Shown here: in pieces, positions 1 to 8,200 of the stretch
How positions within the stretch are numbered: the first letter of the stretch is position 1
How the letters are laid out: each line of letters starts with the position of its first letter
DNA from: XN24 sp035514535
GTDB lineage: Bacteria; Pseudomonadota; Gammaproteobacteria; Steroidobacterales; XN24
Reading direction: 5' to 3'
NCBI GenBank assembly: GCA_035514535.1
Contig: DATKAZ010000046.1
Location: forward strand, 1-16,264
DNA: 16,264 nucleotides
Made by a program: the position numbers and the translations under genes
The notes under the pieces: model-generated
The model's database searches: none
What the model saw: the letters and a program-made list of their open reading frames with translations, nothing else
What the model was told of the DNA's origin: nothing

Positions 1-1349
1 TCGAGCGAGTCGAAGGCCTCGCGGCTCAGGTTGCGCGCGCCACCCGGCCCCATCCAGATGTTGTCCTCGATGCGTACGCCCCCGCAGGGGCTCAGGCGTT
101 CGACCGCGTCCCAGTTCACGTGCCTGCCGAGCGGCGTCCCGCGCAGGTGCTGCAACAGCGAGTCGATGAAATAGATTCCCGGCTCGATCGTGAATACGTT
201 GCCCTGTTCCACGGGGCGGAGATTGCGCAGGAAGGGCCAGGCTTCCGGCTGCGGCAGGACGCTGCCGTCGGGGCCAGCCAGCTTGCCGCCCGTGTCGTGC
301 ACCTGCAGCCCGAGGTGATGGCCGACGCCGTGCGGCAGGAACACGTTGCTGACTCCCGACGTCACCATGTCCTCGGGCGCGATGCCGACGATCCCGAAGT
401 CCTCCAGGATCACGGCCACCGCCAGTTGCGCATCCTCGTGCACGTCGACGTAGGACTGGCCGATGCGCAGGCCTTCGACGAGCGCCTGCTGGGCACGATC
501 GAGCGCCTGCACCAGGGCCGCGAACTCGCCGCCGGGCGCGGCCGGCCAGGTGCGCGTGACATCGGCGGCGTAGCCGTTACAGCGCGCGCCCGCGTCGATC
601 AGAAAGCTGCGCGGGTTCGCCGGGGCCACGCGATCGAAGCGCCCGTAATGCAGCGTCGCTCCGTGCTCGTTCAGCGCGATGATGTTGGCGTAGGGCAGTT
701 CCGCCTCGCTGTGGGCCGTGGCCTCGAGATAGGCCAGGTGGATTTCGAACTCGCCGGCACCGCCGAGAAACGCCTCGCACGCGGCCCGGTGGCCGCGCGC
801 GCTGCAGCGATTCGCGGCCGCGACGCATTCGACCTCGTAAGCGGTCTTGTAGAGGCGCGCGAATTCCAGCTGCGTGACGATGCCGGCCGGGTTCACGGCC
901 GCGCATCCCCAATCCGACACGGCGGCGTCGGGTTCACCGACCAGCGCGCAGCCGGACAGGTCCTCCGGCAACGCGCCGCGCACCGCGGCGACGTCATCCA
1001 CGATCTCGATATCGAAGTGTGCAGTCCAGGCGCCGGACGGCTGCGCGGGCACGGAGTGCCAGTAGTCGCGCGGCAGGTGAAGCACCAGCAGCGGCGTGCG
1101 GCCCGCGCGAAACAGCAGCACGCAGGCGGCGTGATCATCGCAAGGCACCCACTGCTGGTAGAAGGCGCCGACGCGGAACGGCCAAGTCTGGTCGTCGCGG
1201 AAGCGATAGCGCGGCGCACCCGAGTACACGGCCACCGCCTCGTACGGCGAGTTGGCCAGCACCGACTCGTAGCGCGCCACGAGTTCGGCTTGGTGAGCCG
1301 GATAGAGCCTATCCAGCGTCTCGCGCGACCGTGTCGCCTTGTTCGCCAT
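1..1349 (-). CDS. pepQ: Xaa-Pro dipeptidase (prolidase) PepQ, C-terminal end cut by window edge
   Basis: A cytoplasmic metallopeptidase of the M24 (pita-bread) family that splits dipeptides with C-terminal proline; some relatives also hydrolyse organophosphates. 449 codons are visible without a stop. All five dinuclear metal ligands can be placed: D252 and D263 (in FLIDAG...AADVTRTW), H344 (in LPHGVGHH), E389 (in TIEPGIYF) and E428 (in GGVRIEDN). Their spacing matches E. coli PepQ (443 residues) within one residue, so only a few C-terminal residues should be missing. The start ATG at 1349 is preceded by AGGGAG seven bases upstream; the ATG at 1353 is out of frame. It is transcribed divergently from the cobalamin-binding gene, with a TAGAAT -10 candidate about 30 bases upstream. 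The family call is firm from motifs and ligand order; substrate specificity is inferred. Confidence 0.93.
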   Translation of the reverse strand, partial: MANKATRSRETLDRLYPAHQAELVARYESVLANSPYEAVAVYSGAPRYRFRDDQTWPFRVGAFYQQWVPCDDHAACVLLFRAGRTPLLVLHLPRDYWHSVPAQPSGAWTAHFDIEIVDDVAAVRGALPEDLSGCALVGEPDAAVSDWGCAAVNPAGIVTQLEFARLYKTAYEVECVAAANRCSARGHRAACEAFLGGAGEFEIHLAYLEATAHSEAELPYANIIALNEHGATLHYGRFDRVAPANPRSFLIDAGARCNGYAADVTRTWPAAPGGEFAALVQALDRAQQALVEGLRIGQSYVDVHEDAQLAVAVILEDFGIVGIAPEDMVTSGVSNVFLPHGVGHHLGLQVHDTGGKLAGPDGSVLPQPEAWPFLRNLRPVEQGNVFTIEPGIYFIDSLLQHLRGTPLGRHVNWDAVERLSPCGGVRIEDNIWMGPGGARNLSREAFDSL

Positions 1350-1376
1350 TCATTCACTCCCTCTCGCGGAATCTGC

Positions 1377-1405
1377 ATTCTAGCGACGGGGCCTGGCGGT
1401 AGCCA
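1377..1405 (-). promoter_or_regulatory. Candidate pepQ promoter
   Basis: On the minus strand TAGAAT (1382-1377) is a good -10 element. Seventeen bases upstream lies TGGCTA (1405-1400), a weak -35 matching three of six consensus positions. The predicted transcript start near 1370 would give a leader of about 20 bases ending with the pepQ ribosome site. This is an inference from consensus matching only. Confidence 0.35.
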
Positions 1406-1454
1406 TGGCCGCCGCCGCTCGGCCCCGGGGCCGTGTATGCGCCCTCCGCCCGGC

Positions 1455-1460
1455 TATAAT
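1455..1460 (+). promoter_or_regulatory. Candidate -10 element of the cobalamin-binding gene
   Basis: A perfect TATAAT stands out in very GC-rich surroundings, 31 bases before the ATG at 1492. No recognisable -35 hexamer lies 16-18 bases upstream (the 17-base position reads CGTGTA), so the promoter may depend on an activator or an alternative factor. The leader would be about 25 bases with GGAGG at 1481-1485. Confidence 0.4.
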
Positions 1461-1491
1461 CAGCCTCACGCCTGGTGACCGGAGGCCGTGC

Positions 1492-2550
1492 ATGACTTCG
1501 TCCGACGCTTTCGCGGCTGAATTGCTTGAAGCGAGCGCCACCGGCTATGCGGCGCTTGCCACCGAGCGCCTCCTGGCCGCAAACCCGGATATCGCCAGGC
1601 GCTTTTCGCCTGACGCGCCCGGAGCGTGGCGGGCGGCGCTCGGCCAGCGCATCGTCGAGCTCGCCACTGCGCTGCGTCTCGGCGAGCCGAAGCTGTTCGC
1701 CGCACGCGTGACCTGGGCGCGGCGTGCCTTCGAGGCCCGCGAAGTGCCGGACGAAGACCTGCGTGCCAGCCTGTTGGCGCTCGGCACGGTGCTCGCCGAG
1801 GAACTGCCCGAGGCGACGCGGACGGCGCCGGCCGCCCTTCTGAACGAAGCGCTCGCGGAGTTCGACCGGCCGGTCGCGGCCGGCGATTCCTTCATCGACC
1901 CACAGACGAAGGCGGGACGCATCGCGCTGGCATACATCGCCGCGGTGCTCGAAGGAGACAGCCGCAAGGCTGCCGAGCTGGTCCTCGCCCGGGTAGCCAG
2001 CGGCCTCGATACAGAGGCCGCTTATCTCGACGTGCTCGTACCGGCGCAGCGCGAGGTGGGCCGACTGTGGCATGCCGGGGAACTCGGCGTCATCGAGGAA
2101 CACATCGTCACCAACACGACGGAGCGCCTGATGGCGCTGCTGGCCCACGACGCCGAACGCGCGCCGGCCAACGGCCGGACCGTCGTCTGCGCAGCGGTCA
2201 CGGGCAACGTGCACGATATCGCCGTGCGCGTCCTCGCGGACTTTTTCGAGATCGCCGGCTGGCGCGCAGTGCACCTCGGCGGCAACGTCCCGACGGCCGA
2301 GCTGGGCGCGGCGCTGCAGTACTTCGACGGCGAGCTGCTGGTGCTGTCTGCGGCGCTGAGCGTGCAACTGCCGAAGGTCGCAGAAGCGATCGCCGCGGTG
2401 CGGCGTATCGAGGATCGCCGGGTACGCGTCATGGTCGGCGGCCTGGCATTCAGCGACGCGCCCGAAATCTGGCGCAGGCTCGGCGCAGACGGCTACGCGG
2501 CCGACGCCCGGGCGGCCGTAAAGCTGGCCGCCGAGCTCTGCGCGGGCTGA
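1492..2550 (+). CDS. Cobalamin (B12)-binding sensor-like protein with W-x9-E-H motif, no HTH domain
   Basis: 352 residues; start ATG at 1492 chosen because GGAGG sits six bases upstream and the more upstream in-frame sequence is low quality. Residues 1 to about 120 are an all-helical domain I cannot assign with confidence; it loosely resembles sensory or RsbR-type N-terminal helical domains and not a MerR helix-turn-helix. Residues of about 130-215 look like the four-helix cobalamin-capping domain and contain LWHAGELGVIEEH: W193, E203 and H204 fit exactly the W-x9-E-H motif of CarH/LitR photoreceptors that covers the adenosyl group. Residues of about 225-350 form a Rossmann-like B12-binding domain with the likely lower-ligand H241 in NVHDIA, then LSAAL and VGG motifs. 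The usual D-x-H-x-x-G is altered at its first and last positions. It could be a light or B12-status sensor acting through protein contacts; a corrinoid carrier is the main alternative. Confidence 0.85.
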   Translation: MTSSDAFAAELLEASATGYAALATERLLAANPDIARRFSPDAPGAWRAALGQRIVELATALRLGEPKLFAARVTWARRAFEAREVPDEDLRASLLALGTVLAEELPEATRTAPAALLNEALAEFDRPVAAGDSFIDPQTKAGRIALAYIAAVLEGDSRKAAELVLARVASGLDTEAAYLDVLVPAQREVGRLWHAGELGVIEEHIVTNTTERLMALLAHDAERAPANGRTVVCAAVTGNVHDIAVRVLADFFEIAGWRAVHLGGNVPTAELGAALQYFDGELLVLSAALSVQLPKVAEAIAAVRRIEDRRVRVMVGGLAFSDAPEIWRRLGADGYAADARAAVKLAAELCAG

Positions 2551-2552
2551 GC

Positions 2553-2579
2553 GCGCCGGGGCGCATCAGGCCCCGGCGC
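2553..2579. terminator. Hairpin between convergent genes, possible bidirectional terminator
   Basis: A perfect 10-base inverted repeat, GCGCCGGGGC (2553-2562) and GCCCCGGCGC (2570-2579), with a seven-base loop. It follows the plus-strand stop at 2550 by two bases and overlaps the last codons of the minus-strand gene (stop 2568-2566). There is no T-run on either side, so it is not a classical intrinsic terminator, but the position suits transcript end formation or 3' end protection in both directions. Confidence 0.45.
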
Positions 2580-3447
2580 TGAAATTTCTCTGCGCCCAGC
2601 TGCGCAGGGGCGTCAACTCGACGCCGAAGCGCTCGGCGATGTCGTCCATCGGGATCGGGTTGCCGCGCGCATAAGCGAGCATCAGGGAGGTGATGCTGCG
2701 CTCGTGCGGTGACCTGGCGGCCGCAAGTTGCGCCTGCAGCGCGCCCTCGTCCACGGTCTCGATCTCGATGCGCCGGCCGGTGACCGCTTCGAACAGCTCA
2801 ACGGCGGCGCGCGGCGTCAAGGCCTCCGGGCCGCCGAGCTCGATGGTCGCGTTGCGTGCTTCCTCGCTGTCGACGGCTTCCGCCGCGAACTCCGCGACGT
2901 CCTCGAGCGCGATCCAGCTGATCGGCTCGCGGCCCTCGCCGTAGATGCGCGCCCGGCCGCCCGCGACGTCGAAGCCCAGCGCCGGAGAGAACCAGGACTC
3001 CATGAAGTACGAAGGTCGCAGCACGGTCCAGGTCATGCCGCTGTGCTTGAGCGTTCGCTCGACTCCCCGCTTGGCCAGGGTCAGCGGGTCGTCCTTGCCG
3101 ATGGCCCCGGAGTAGGAGAGGTAGACGAAGCGCTCGACGCCCTCGTCCGCGGCGGCCGCGATCAGGGCCAGCTGGCCGTCGCGATCGACTCGCTCGATGC
3201 TTTCCTCGGGACGCCCCATGGCAGTCATCCCGGAGACGACCGAGTCGCAGCCGCTGCATGCCTCTCGCAGAGAATCCCGATTTGCGAGGTCGACTGTAAC
3301 CGGCACGACGCCCATGGACTCGAGCTCCGCCACGGCGGCCGGCGCCGAGCTCGCACGCACCATGCCGTAAACCGTACCCCCGCGTTCCGTGAGCTTGCGG
3401 CAGATCGCTCGCCCGAGCTCACCCGTCGCCCCCGCGACCAGGATCAT
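2566..3447 (-). CDS. NmrA-like NAD(P)-binding protein (atypical SDR)
   Basis: 293 residues. The N-terminus ILVAGATGELG (glycines at 6, 9 and 12) is the dinucleotide-binding G-x-x-G-x-x-G loop of atypical short-chain dehydrogenases of the NmrA/NAD(P)H-binding family. The middle contains VERFVYLSYSGAIG and a WTVLRPSYFMESW segment typical of the family, while the catalytic Tyr-x-x-x-Lys of classical SDRs is not apparent, so it may be a redox sensor or a reductase for an unknown substrate. ATG at 3447 is preceded by AGAGGA about nine bases upstream. It lies 98 bases after hutU on the same strand and could be cotranscribed. The Rossmann family call is solid; the function is not known. Confidence 0.85.
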   Translation of the reverse strand: MILVAGATGELGRAICRKLTERGGTVYGMVRASSAPAAVAELESMGVVPVTVDLANRDSLREACSGCDSVVSGMTAMGRPEESIERVDRDGQLALIAAAADEGVERFVYLSYSGAIGKDDPLTLAKRGVERTLKHSGMTWTVLRPSYFMESWFSPALGFDVAGGRARIYGEGREPISWIALEDVAEFAAEAVDSEEARNATIELGGPEALTPRAAVELFEAVTGRRIEIETVDEGALQAQLAAARSPHERSITSLMLAYARGNPIPMDDIAERFGVELTPLRSWAQRNFSAGA

Positions 3448-3545
3448 GGTGCCAATCCTCTTCCGTCGGCCTGTCCGTTCCCGCTCTCAGCGGCCGCCTT
3501 TCTCCGGCTGCCTGCACAGACTGTCACGAATCATGGTATGGCGCG

Positions 3546-5237
3546 TCAAGCCCCGGACGTTTTCATGGGCAGGTCGAGGCCGCGCTCCGCCGCGACTTCG
3601 AGGGCCCGCGCGTAGCCCGCGTCCGCGTGCCGCATCACCCCGGTTCCCGGGTCGTTGACCAGCACACGCGCGAGTTGTTCGGCGGCCCGGGCGCTGCCGT
3701 CCGCGACGATCACCACGCCGGCATGCAGCGAATAGCCCATCCCTACGCCGCCGCCGTGGTGATAGCTGACCCAGGAGGCGCCGCTCGCAGTGTTCAGCAG
3801 TGCATTCAGCACCGGCCAGTCGGCCACCGCATCGGAGCCGTCGAGCATCGCTTCGGTCTCGCGGTTGGGCGAAGCGACGGAACCGGAGTCCAGGTGGTCA
3901 CGGCCGATGACGATCGGTCCCTTGAGCTCGCCGCTCGCGACCATCTCGTTGAAGGCGAGGCCCAGCCGGTGGCGCTCCTGGAAACCGAGCCAGCAGATAC
4001 GCGCGGGCAGGCCCTGGAACCTGATGCGCTCCCGGGCGCCGTCCAGCCAGCGATGCAGGCCGGCCTTGTCGGGGAACAGTTCGCGCGCCTTCGCGTCCGT
4101 CCGCCAGATGTCCTCCGGGTCGCCCGACAGCGCCACCCAGCGGAACGGCCCTACGCCCTCGCAGAACAGCGGGCGGATATACAGCGGCACGAATCCCTTG
4201 AAGTCGAAGGCGTTGGTGACGCCGGCGTCCTGCGCCATCGCGCGGATGTTGTTGCCGTAGTCGAAGGTCGGCACGCCGGCCGCCTGCAGCGCGAGCATCG
4301 CGCGTACCTGGCGCGCCATCGAGTCCTTCGCGGCGCCGACATACGCACGGGGATCGCGGGCGCGAAATTCCGCCGCGGCGGCGACGTCGTAGCCCACCGG
4401 GACGTAGCCGTTGAGCGGATCGTGCGCCGAGGTCTGGTCCGTAACGAGGTCCGGCCTGACGCCGCGGGCGGCGATCTCGTCGAACACTTCCGCGGCATTG
4501 CCGAGCAGGCCGACCGAGATCGGCCTCCCGTCATGCGCGGCGTCCGCCAGCACTGCCAGCGCCGCATCGAGGTCGTCCACCCGGCGGTCGAGATAGCCGG
4601 TCTCGAGCCGCTTGTCGATGCGTGCCGGGTCGACTTCCACCGCGAGGCAGGACAGCCCGGCGAATACGGCGGCCAGCGGCTGCGCGCCGCCCATCCCGCC
4701 GAGCCCGCCGGTCAGCAGCCAGCGGCCGGCCGCGTCGCCGCCGTAGTGCTGGCGAACCGCCTCGGCGAAGGTCTCGAAAGTGCCCTGCACGATGCCCTGC
4801 GAGCCGATGTAGATCCAGGAGCCGGCCGTCATCTGGCCGTACATCATCAGCCCCTTGCGATCGAGTTCGAAGAAATGGTCCCAGTCCGCCCACTTGCCGA
4901 CGAGATTGGAATTCGCAATCAGGACGCGCGGCGCGAACTCGTGGGTACGAAATACGCCCACCGGCTTGCCGGATTGCACCAGCAGGGTTTCGTCGTCCGC
5001 CAGGCGCTTGAGCGTCGCGACGATCGCGTCGAAGCACTCCCAGTTGCGCGCCGCCCGGCCGATGCCGCCATAGACCACGAGTTCGCGCGGGTTCTCGGCC
5101 ACCTCGGGATCAAGGTTGTTCAGCAGCATGCGCAGCGCGGCTTCCTGCACCCAGCCACGGCAGCTCAGGGTGGCGCCACGCGGTGCGCGCAGCGCCCCCT
5201 CGCGAAAACGTGATCCTGCACTGCCGGCGTCGTTCAT
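3546..5237 (-). CDS. hutU: Urocanate hydratase (urocanase)
   Basis: Second step of histidine breakdown: urocanate plus water gives 4-imidazolone-5-propionate, with tightly bound NAD+ acting as the electrophile; cytoplasmic. The protein has 563 residues (P. putida enzyme about 557) and matches the family along its full length: LNNLDPEVAENPRELVVYGG near the N-terminus, GGLGGMGGAQP at the NAD site, TDQTSAHDPLNGY, FDYGNNIR, the ARICW segment with C415 (equivalent to the essential cysteine of the family), GRDHLDSGSV and HHGGGVGMGYS. I chose ATG at 5237 because it gives the usual N-terminal length and a G-rich tract lies just upstream; another in-frame ATG at 5273 would add 12 unusual residues and has no ribosome site. 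It begins 40 bases after the purL stop. hutH, hutI and hutG are absent from the window, so the pathway must be completed elsewhere or this is a detached gene. Confidence 0.96.
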   Translation of the reverse strand: MNDAGSAGSRFREGALRAPRGATLSCRGWVQEAALRMLLNNLDPEVAENPRELVVYGGIGRAARNWECFDAIVATLKRLADDETLLVQSGKPVGVFRTHEFAPRVLIANSNLVGKWADWDHFFELDRKGLMMYGQMTAGSWIYIGSQGIVQGTFETFAEAVRQHYGGDAAGRWLLTGGLGGMGGAQPLAAVFAGLSCLAVEVDPARIDKRLETGYLDRRVDDLDAALAVLADAAHDGRPISVGLLGNAAEVFDEIAARGVRPDLVTDQTSAHDPLNGYVPVGYDVAAAAEFRARDPRAYVGAAKDSMARQVRAMLALQAAGVPTFDYGNNIRAMAQDAGVTNAFDFKGFVPLYIRPLFCEGVGPFRWVALSGDPEDIWRTDAKARELFPDKAGLHRWLDGARERIRFQGLPARICWLGFQERHRLGLAFNEMVASGELKGPIVIGRDHLDSGSVASPNRETEAMLDGSDAVADWPVLNALLNTASGASWVSYHHGGGVGMGYSLHAGVVIVADGSARAAEQLARVLVNDPGTGVMRHADAGYARALEVAAERGLDLPMKTSGA

Positions 5238-5250
5238 CACCCCCCCCCGG
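5238..5250 (-). promoter_or_regulatory. G-rich ribosome site with nine-G homopolymer before hutU
   Basis: On the minus strand nine consecutive G residues (5248-5240) are followed by TG and then the hutU ATG at 5237. The run occupies the place of the ribosome binding site. Nine-base homopolymers are prone to slippage, and a length change would alter SD spacing rather than reading frame if translation starts at 5237, but would change frame if it starts at 5273. Confidence 0.5.
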
Positions 5251-5277
5251 GCGCATCGCAGCGCACCTGTCATGCCG

Positions 5278-8200
5278 TCAGTCGACCCACGCCCTGGCGT
5301 TGCGGAACAGCCGCATCCACGGGCTGTCCTCGCCCCAAGACCGCGGCCGCCAGGAATGCTGCACGCTCCTGAACACGCGGTCCGGGTGGGGCATCACGAT
5401 GGTAACGCGCCCGTCCGCCGAGGTCAGGCCGGCGATCCCGTCGGGAGAGCCGTTGGGATTTGCCGGATAACGGCTGGCGACGCGGCCATGGTTGTCCAGG
5501 TAACGCAGCCACACCAGCTCGGCCTCCAGGCAGGCGCGCTCGTGGTCGAGGTCGCGAAACTCGGCCCGGCCCTCGCCGTGTGAGACCACGATCGGCAGCA
5601 CGGAGCCGGCCATGCCCGCGGTCAGCGCGGAGCCGCTCTCGTCGATCCGCACCAGGCCGAAGCGCGCCTCGAACTGCTCGGAGCGGTTCCTCACGAAGCG
5701 CGGCCACAGCCCGGCGCCCGGGATGATTTCCTTGAGGGCCGACAACATCTGGCAGCCGTTGCAGACGCCCAGCGTGAACGTGTCGGGGCGGTTGAACCAG
5801 GCCTCGAACTGGTCGCGGGCACGCGGGCTGAACAGGATGGTCTTCGCCCAGCCCTCCCCCGCGCCGAGCACGTCGCCGTAGGAAAAACCGCCGCACGCCG
5901 CCAGGCCGCAAAACTCGCCGAGCTCGCGCCGCCCTTCGAGCAGGTCGCTCATGTGGACGTCGACGGCCTCGAAGCCGGCGTGGTGGAATGCGGCCGCCAT
6001 CTCCGCCTGGCTGTTGACGCCCTGCTCCCTGAGGATGGCGACACGGGGGCGCGCGCCCCGCCCGACGAATGGCGCCGCGACGTCCTCTCCGGGGTCGAAG
6101 TTCAGGGCGACATGCAGGCCGGGGTCGTCGTCGTCCAGGCGCGCCGCGTGTTCCTCGGCGGCGCACTCGAGATGGTCCCGCAGGGCCTGCATCCGGTAAC
6201 TGGTCTGCGACCAGGCATCGCGCAGATCGCGGCGTGCCTCGTCGAGCATGAGCCGCTCACCGTGGCGGATCCGCACGCGGTCCGCCGCCGTGGGATGCCC
6301 GACGACGGCGATGCAATCCGCGAGGCCGGCCGTGGCGAACAGCGCGCGCGCCTCGTCCAGCGCGTCCGCCCGCAGTTGCACGACCGCGCCCAGCTCCTCG
6401 GCGAACAACGTGGCCAGCGGATCATCGCCGAGCGCGGTAATGTCGATTTCGAGCCCGCAGTGTCCCGCAAATGCCATTTCCACCAGGGTCGCGAACAGCC
6501 CTCCGTCCGAGCGGTCGTGGTAGGCCAGCAGGTGGTCCGCCCCGTTCAGTCGCTGGATCGCCGCGAAAAAAGCTGCGAGCCGGGCAGGGTCGTCCAGGTC
6601 CGGCGGTTGCGCCCCGGTCCGCCCGTAAACCTGCGCGAGTGCGGAGCCGCCGAGGCGATTGCGCCCGGCGCCGAGGTCCACGAGCAGCAGTACCGTGTCG
6701 CCCGCGTCGCGACACAACTGCGGCGTCAGCGTGCGCCGCACGTCCTCCACCGGCGCAAACGCCGAGACGATCAGGGAGAGCGGCGCGATGACCGCACGCT
6801 CGCCGTCGGGCGCCTCCCAGCGCGTGCGCATCGAGAGCGAATCCTTGCCGACCGGGATCGCGATTCCCAGCGCGGGGCACAATTCCTCGCCGATCGCGCG
6901 CACCGTGTCGAACAGCGCGGCGTCCTCGCCGGGCTCGCCGCAGGCCGCCATCCAGTTCGCCGACAGCCGCACGTGGCCCAGCGAGGGCACGGCCGCCGCA
7001 GCGATGTTCGTGAGCGCCTCGCCGACCGCCATGCGCCCCGATGCCGGACCGTCCAGCGCCGCGAGCGGCGTGCGCTCGCCCATCGCCATCGCCTCTCCCG
7101 TGTAGCCGCGATAGCCGGAGGTCGTCACCGCCACATCCGCCACCGGCACCTGCCATGGTCCGACCATCTGGTCCCGGGCCGTCAGGCCGCCGACGCTGCG
7201 ATCCCCGATGGTGACGAGGAAGGACTTGTCGGCGACCGCCGGCAGGCACAACACGCGCAGCGCGGCCTCGCGGAGGTCGATATCGGCGGGCAGCTCATCG
7301 CCGCGACGGACAGCGCGCTCCGCGGTCCGGGTCATGCGCGGCGGCTTGCCGAGCAGCACTTCGACCGGCATGTCCACCGGCGTGTCGCCGAACAGCCGGT
7401 CGCTCACCAGCAGGCGACGTTCCGTCGTGGTCTCGCCGACCATCGCCCACGGGCAACGCTCGCGCGCGCAGATTTCGCCGAAGTCCCCGAGCCGCTCCGC
7501 CGCCACGGCAAGGACGTAGCGCTCCTGCGCCTCGTTGCACCAGATCGCCATCGGTGACATGCCCGGCTCGTCGTTCGGCACGTCGCGCAACTCGATCCGC
7601 CCGCCCAGCCCGCTGTGATCGATCACTTCCGGCAGGGCGTTCGACAGCCCGCCTGCGCCCACGTCGTGAATCAACATGATCGGATTGTCGGCGCCCATCG
7701 CCCAGCACCGGTCGATGACTTCCTGCGCACGGCGCTGGATCTCGGGATTGCCGCGCTGCACGGAGGCGAAGTCGAGATCTTCCGTGCTTTCGCCGCTGGA
7801 CATCGAGGAAGCCGCGCCGCCGCCGAGGCCGATCAGCATCGCCGGACCGCCCAGCACGACCAGTCTCGCGCCCGCCAGGACCTCGCCCTTCTCGACATGG
7901 GCCGCGCGCACGTTGCCTAGCCCGCCGGCGATCATGATGGGCTTGTGATAGCCGCGCACCACGTCGTCCACGACCTGCTCGTAGGTGCGGAAGTAGCCGC
8001 ACAGGTTCGGCCGGCCGAACTCGTTGTTGAACGCGGCCGCGCCGATCGGCCCCTCGATCATGATCTGCAGCGGCGTGGCGATGCGCCCGGGGAATCCCGG
8101 ACCTTCCTGTTCCCATGGCTGCGCGAAGCCCGGGATGCGCAGGTTGGAGACCGTGAACCCGGCCAGCCCCGCCTTGGGTTTCGCGCCGAGGCCCGTGGCG

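Noticed and set aside
120..1478. Long plus-strand open frame across pepQ
   Set aside because: It is antisense to a gene with full prolidase metal ligands; its translation is Arg/Ala-rich with no domain, as expected of stop-poor opposite frames in GC-rich DNA.
1354..2367. Long minus-strand open frame opposite the cobalamin-binding gene
   Set aside because: No recognisable domain, and the opposite strand carries clear B12-binding motifs with a good ribosome site.
3627..5213. 528-codon plus-strand open frame across hutU
   Set aside because: Antisense shadow; hutU on the minus strand matches urocanase along its full length.
5953..7557. 534-codon plus-strand open frame across purL
   Set aside because: Antisense shadow of a full-length purL; low-complexity Arg/His/Gln-rich translation.
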